From positions 14,024,339 to 14,088,338 of the forward strand of contig OW204011.1 in assembly GCA_934047225.1 (NCBI GenBank): a DNA stretch of 64,000 nt, in the 5' to 3' direction. Shown one piece after another: positions 59,811 through 64,000 of the stretch (positions are counted from its first letter, which is position 1; the number at the start of each line of letters is the position of its first letter). Both the position numbers and the translations under genes were made by a program. The notes beneath the pieces are model-generated. The model was not told the origin of the DNA, ran no database searches, and saw only the letters and a program-made list of their open reading frames with translations. This DNA comes from Ypsolopha sequella (lineage: Eukaryota; Arthropoda; Insecta; Lepidoptera; Ypsolophidae).

Positions 59811-61520
59811 TTAACCTCTATGGCTGTACTACCTACCATTTTGAAGAAAAACTTAAATAAAACTTAATAAAGACGTCCAAAAAAAAAATTTACGCCCTCT
59901 GGTCCAACCCCTAGGGCTGTATCACCTTCCGTTCCGAAGATATGGCCGAAATAAAAAAAAAATCGGGACATCCCTAGTGTCAAAGTCAAAAAGTACATCC
60001 CTAGTGGCGGGGAACATCCCTAGACACTGCGCACGCGAGCGCGAAGCGTTAGAATGTAAAGGAAACGGTCAGAATCGGCCTTAACCGCGTACATGAAATA
60101 AATTTATACTAAAATTTTTGTTAGATTTTTTCGTAGCTAGTTTCACTTTTATAATAACACGAACACATATATTAAAATAAAAAAGTACTTAATGTTGCAG
60201 CCGGTCATGAGAGCGAACACCGAACGAAACGAAAGCGCGCGCCATCTACCAAGTAGTCCACAAACTACGCTTCCAGCGTGCGTGATAAGAGTCATGCGCG
60301 ACGCAATCGGCAGTCCCAGTCCAGCTTTTTATTTCACTATTTTAGCTTTTCTTCTGTATTTTGATAGAGATTACATTACAACTGACGTTCGAGCATACTC
60401 TTTTAAATATATCAGAATTATCGTGAAACATTGTTACAACTATGAACGTTTCAAACGCGCTTAAGTTTATTTTCGCAATGCCATATGAAAATAACCTCAA
60501 AATAAAAACGATTTATCATGAAAAGTTATTAAAAGATGGTGTCCGTTATAAATGGATAGTCTATAAGTGTTATTTTGAATTTGTTCTTTATCATTGACCA
60601 CAATATATTTGTGTACACTCTTAAGGCATTTTGCTTATGGAGAACTGGCCGTCTCCTTTTCCCAAGCCTAGAGTCAAAGTAAAAAAAATGTCAAAGTGCA
60701 TCCCTAGCGGCAAGGGACATCCCTTCGGGCTCGCTAAAATGTTAATTTGTCCCACCACAAGCGTCAAAGTAAAAAAAAAAATCAAAGTACGTCCCTAGTG
60801 ATGGGACACACCGGCACGTACTGCGCAAGTGCGCACGCTCACGCTTCGCACTCGCAATCTTATTCGTATGGCTCGCTTAAGTCCCATACAAATTCCCATA
60901 CATTCTGCCATTTTTCAGAAAATCTGTCAAAAGTCATTTCAAATGTCAAATGTCAAAGTTTTTTCCCAGTCCGAATTAAATTCCTGACATAACACCCATA
61001 CATCACTATCATGTTAGAACACTCCTTACGACTAAACTACCATGTCAATGAATTAACAATCCTATTTTTGGGTTGGCAGTCATTTTATTAACGTACTGAA
61101 TCGTAAGTTCTAATATATCTCTTATTTATAACAATTCACAAGTAGAATATTAGTTGAAATGTTTGACTCTGTCAGACACATTTAGTTGTAGGCATAGTTA
61201 GGAAAAACTCTGTTGCATTTCTTCCGCTATCGCATCTGTAGACATTTAGTTGTCATATCATGAGCATTTTGCTAGATGACGCTCTTCCTGTTTTATGTTG
61301 GTTAGAGGTCAAACGCTCAAGGGCATTCACGATACTTTAAGTCTTAAGACGTGTTATGCCGAATCGATATCATTTTACATATTTTACACGTGAAATTTAA
61401 TGTAATTAAAATATATGTAATAAAATAATAAATGTACATGAACTAAATTAAAGGTTTATTTAATGTATGTAACAATATATATATATTTAAGATTAAAATG
61501 ATAGATAATAATTTATATTA
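59811..61520. other. Unassigned region with CATCCCTAG repeats
   Basis: ACATCCCTAG and close variants with GTCAAAGT occur at about 59960-60030 and again at 60670-60810, suggesting the two ends of an element of about 850 bases (roughly 59960-60850). GAAGATATGGCCGAAAT at 59935 echoes the foldback element. A 90-codon plus frame (60192-60464) has no recognisable content. 60900-61520 is featureless. Confidence 0.35.
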
Positions 61521-61620
61521 TACAAGGTGAAATCCAATCAACCGCCCTAACCAATACCGGAGACCCGGCCAGGGACCAGGAACAAGGTTCAATGTTCAAT
61601 TTCTGTTAATTAATTTTATT
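61521..61620 (+). repeat. Repeat D copy (plus sense)
   Basis: GGTGAAATCCAATCAACCGC, ACCGGAGACCCGGCCAGGGA and CCAGGAACAAGGTTCAATG are the reverse complement of 15290-15375. Family unknown. Confidence 0.6.
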
Positions 61621-61744
61621 TGAATTTCACCAATTCTATTCACTCTTGGATAAAAGTTCATACATTACGTTCATACAATCCACTCACGGTTCGCAGACAC
61701 CTAAAAGCGATTCTGGACCCACTCAGGGCACACGTGAGTTAAAA

Positions 61745-61965
61745 AAAACCATACCATTATTTATAAAAACGGCAAAAAAAATCAATTATGTTGTATGGGA
61801 GCCCCCTTAAATATTTAGCGGCAACAGAAATACATCATCTGTGAACATTTCAATTGTTTAACTATCACGGTTCATGAGATACAGCCTAGTGACAGACGAA
61901 CGGACGGCGGAGTCTTAGTAATAGGGTTTCAAACCTAACCCTTTGGGTACGGAACCCTAAAAAAC
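61745..61965. mobile_element. Lepidopteran interspersed repeat, partial copy
   Basis: TGTATGGGAGCCCCCTTAAA, ACAGAAATACATCATCTGTG, GACGGCGGAGTCTTAGTAAT and GGGTACGGAACCCTAAAAAA are in the order expected from the copy at 56722-56985 read on the other strand. Confidence 0.65.
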
Positions 61966-62035
61966 AAAAACTATAGACTCATAGACCTTTTAAAAACAAA
62001 AGACCATAGACATCAAAACTTTTCATTTCCATAAT

Positions 62036-62537
62036 GCCGGCGCCAGACATGTGTACACTTATTTGAACACTCGAGTGGACACACTGTGTGGCACGAGACT
62101 TTGTCTATGTGTTCCAAAGTTTGTACACAGATTTGCACTTTGCCGAGCGGTATCGGTTTTTTAGCGCACATCAAAGGAATGTGTTCAAATAAGTGCGTAG
62201 CCTGCCACACTATTTGCAAAGACCAGTTGCGCGAGCGCTGTTGTACGGAACGGTTGTGTGAGAAACCACGTGTTTGATCGTTCAAAATGCACACACATCC
62301 ATTTACGCCTTCTTCTTGGACGTTTCGATATATTTTGTTGCAGATGTAAAAAATAATTACATGCACATAAATAATATAAGCACACTGCGTCCACGAAATC
62401 GTCGTCCATCTTCTTTGTTGTCTACCAGCATACTGTGGAGAAAAGAGTTTGCGAAGCATGTGTGGCAGGTGCGCCAAATGTGTGTACAAAGTCGTCAAAG
62501 AAGTGTGCAAATAAGTGTACACATGTCTGGCGCCGGC
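62036..62537. mobile_element. MITE-like DNA transposon, copy 2
   Basis: The ends are GCCGGCGCCAGACATGTGTA and its complement, and the interior follows copy 1 (1567-2101), with a 33-base net shortening and a replaced segment near 62285-62345. Comparison of the two copies fixes both boundaries. Confidence 0.8.
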
Positions 62538-62559
62538 TTAACATTTAAATGAGGCTGGG

Positions 62560-62715
62560 TACTTTGTGTCCTCCTCCTGTTAAGGCATATTTGTAAAATT
62601 TGGTGGTGGCTGATGGATGTGGAAGAGGCAAAAGAGGTGTGTCAGGATCATAGCAGATGAAAATCTGTTGTCTCTGCCTACCCCTCCGGGAGATAGATGT
62701 ATTATGTACTGTACA
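62560..62715 (+). repeat. Repeat G copy (plus sense)
   Basis: GGCTGATGGATGTGGAAGAG, AGGATCATAGCAGATGAAAA and TCTGTTGTCTCTGCCTACCC are the complement of 31770-31900. It lies in the presumed intron before the second Gly/Ala exon. Confidence 0.55.
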
Positions 62716-62751
62716 TTGCATAAGTAAATTATTTGATTTCATTTGTTTTAG

Positions 62752-62978
62752 GTAGCGGTAGTAATGCTGGGCAAACGGCTTTAGGCTTTGGTGCGGGTGC
62801 GGGTGAGGCTGCGAGTGCGGCTGAGGGTACGAATGCGGGTGCAGCTGAGCTTACGGGTGGGGCTGTGGCTGCTGGTCTGGGTGCGGCTGCGACTGGGGCT
62901 GGGGTTGGGTCTGGGTTTGCAAATTCAGGTCTGAGTGCGGCTGGGAGTCTGGGTGGTGCAGTTGCGGGTTCCAAATAA
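62752..62978 (+). CDS. Gly/Ala-rich 3' exon, paralog 2
   Basis: The acceptor TTTGTTTTAG precedes GTAGCGG. The frame encodes GSGSNAGQTALGFGAGAGEA and continues with mostly Gly, Ala, Ser and Thr to VAGSK and a stop at 62976-62978. Two bases precede the first full codon, the same phase as paralog 1. About 75 residues against 44 in paralog 1, so the low-complexity part has expanded or contracted. Upstream exons are not visible on this strand. A structural, cuticular or silk-like role fits the composition but is not shown. Confidence 0.5.
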
Positions 62979-62985
62979 TTAAGTG

Positions 62986-63100
62986 ACCGGTAAGTTCTAC
63001 GATTGCATCCAACTGACTTCCCGGGACCGCGCCCTTAGCGAACTACTGGACCAAAGAGGTGGTCTGAATGATTGTGTATAAAATAAACTGTTTGTTATTA
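62986..63100 (+). other. Conserved block after Gly/Ala exon 2
   Basis: ACCGGTAAGTTCTACGATTG continues in near identity with the block after paralog 1, through GACTTCCCGGGACCGCGCCC to AATAAA at 63082-63087. A 32-codon frame (GKFYDCIQLTSRDRALSELL, then DQRGGLNDCV) ends at the same stop position as in the other copy. GTAAGT also looks like a splice donor. Which reading is biological cannot be settled here. Confidence 0.6.
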
Positions 63101-63347
63101 TTTAATTAAACTGTTTGCTATATTTAGCAAAAAAATGCGTTAAGTCTGGCTATCAAAATTTAATTATTAGACTGGGATTTTTTTTTACCGCTGGTCAATT
63201 CATAAAATAATGTCACTCATGTCGTGACATGTCGTCATTTGTCACGTTTAATGTCCGCAGCGATGAAATGTGCAACGAGTTGTGGCGATGGATTTGTGTT
63301 AAACGACCATTTTTACCTGTCAAAATTAAATGACAGATAATATATTA
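63101..63347. other. 3' flank shared with the 53-kb paralog, then new sequence
   Basis: Similarity to 53335-53470 (reverse) continues through AAATGCGTTAAGTCTGGCTA and GACATGTCGTCATTTGTC to about 63245, is lost, and resumes at about 63655 (TTTGATCCCTTTATCATCTG). So about 400 bases were inserted here or deleted there. Confidence 0.55.
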
Positions 63348-63449
63348 CAGAGCCACAAACTTATCTGTTTCGATGGGCAAAACTAAAATAGTTTCTATAT
63401 TCACTGTGTGACAGTCTTCGCCACCGGAACAGATAAGTTTGTGGCTTTG
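63348..63449. mobile_element. Small TA-flanked MITE
   Basis: The 102-bp segment starts CAGAGCCACAAACTTATCTG and its right end is the complement of CAAAGCCACAAACTTATCTG. TA flanks both sides (63346-63347 and 63450-63451). A TA duplication with short inverted ends fits Tc1/mariner-derived MITEs. It lies within the extra 400 bases of this paralog flank. Confidence 0.7.
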
Positions 63450-64000
63450 TATACGAATATAATGCAGAGAACATCGGAAATTATTTGCGATACTCGATGC
63501 TTATCAAAGTCATGCAAAATTGTCTTTTATAACAATTTAAAACACTGCACACTTGATCGCTGCGGCGATGCGTGTGCGCTAAACGCGGCAATGGTTTCAA
63601 AACAGAAAAATGTCACACAACATGTCTGCTATCGGTGACTATTATCTATGGTTGAAATTTATTTGATCCCTTTATCATCTGTGTCTTTGACCAGTAAACA
63701 TACCAAGTTTTTTGTATTGCCACTTTTGTCCACTCTCCTCCTTCGATAGCCAGGCCATCAGGGGTCTAGCACGCACCTTCGATAGAGTATGATTTTTTTC
63801 ATTATACTTACTCTATTGTGCGCGTGTTAGCCACACAGAGCCCCCTTACAACAATGACGATACCCTGTCAGTCACTGCTCCAATATACACATAACGTTGA
63901 TCTGAGTTATCTTAAAGATCAGTTTGTCAGGTCTGATTCCCATGACCGCTCTAGTAAATCTCAGGTTCTTCATACCACTATACACAACACAGACGTTTAC
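63450..64000. other. Unassigned end of window
   Basis: The 76-codon frame at 63408-63638 overlaps the MITE and has no recognisable content. CCTTCGATAG occurs at 63741 and 63777. Nothing else is seen. Confidence 0.3.

Noticed and set aside
60192..60464. 90-codon plus frame as a gene
   Set aside because: No motif, no clear promoter or splice context, and it lies between the CATCCCTAG repeats of a probable element.
62733..62978. ATG at 62733 as the start of the Gly/Ala protein
   Set aside because: The codons before GTAGCGG are the T-rich intron end (ATTTGTTTTAG). The paralog shows the same acceptor and no ATG in a comparable position.

Overview
The window looks like a stretch of a lepidopteran (moth or butterfly) chromosome. 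It is AT-rich and eukaryotic, with no operons or bacterial signals. It contains mobile-element families typical of Lepidoptera: a piggyBac-type element with piggyBac-like ends, hairpin MITEs, several RT-bearing LINE families, BEL/Pao and Gypsy LTR elements, and the interspersed repeat carrying TACGGAACCCT and GGCCAAGTGCGAGT-like ends. The assignment to Lepidoptera is an inference from these families.

Layout. 1-4559 holds a MITE (1567-2101, second copy at 62036-62537) and a decayed Transib-like transposase. 4560-9499 is a complete, apparently very young Ty3/Gypsy retrotransposon: 442-bp LTRs that read as identical, a 4-bp TSD, and open gag and pol. 9.6-20 kb is a mosaic of 5'-truncated LINE ends, MITEs, a TTAA-flanked element and a 120-bp palindrome. 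20.2-25.3 kb is a LINE with both ORFs open. 28.3-29.1 kb is a retroelement end split by a 487-bp TTAA insertion. 29.15-30.9 kb is a LINE end in which an 18-codon segment has been amplified into 27 tandem copies. 33-36 kb holds hairpin MITEs and a Penelope-like GIY-YIG remnant. 37.3-44.0 kb is a BEL/Pao element with a 1770-codon open frame, between the arms of an inverted repeat array. 47.3-51.2 kb is a broken LINE carrying a nested, internally deleted piggyBac; 51.2-52.9 kb is a second LINE tail-to-tail with it. 55.1-56.7 kb is another decayed LINE. 58.8-59.8 kb is a foldback element. 62-63.7 kb holds further MITE copies.

Host-like material is sparse. Two paralogous first exons on the minus strand (17957-17995 and 57724-57762) each encode a 13-residue signal-peptide-like start followed by a GT splice donor, under a conserved TATA-type promoter; about 500 bp around them is duplicated. 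Two Gly/Ala-rich 3' exons (53567-53700 minus, 62752-62978 plus) share an acceptor phase and a strongly conserved downstream block. They may belong to one family of small secreted proteins, with the 57.7-kb first exon and the 53.6-kb 3' exon lying on the same strand in the right order. The join is not proven, and no full-length host gene can be assembled here. Everything else is transposon biology: insertion, nesting, truncation and decay.
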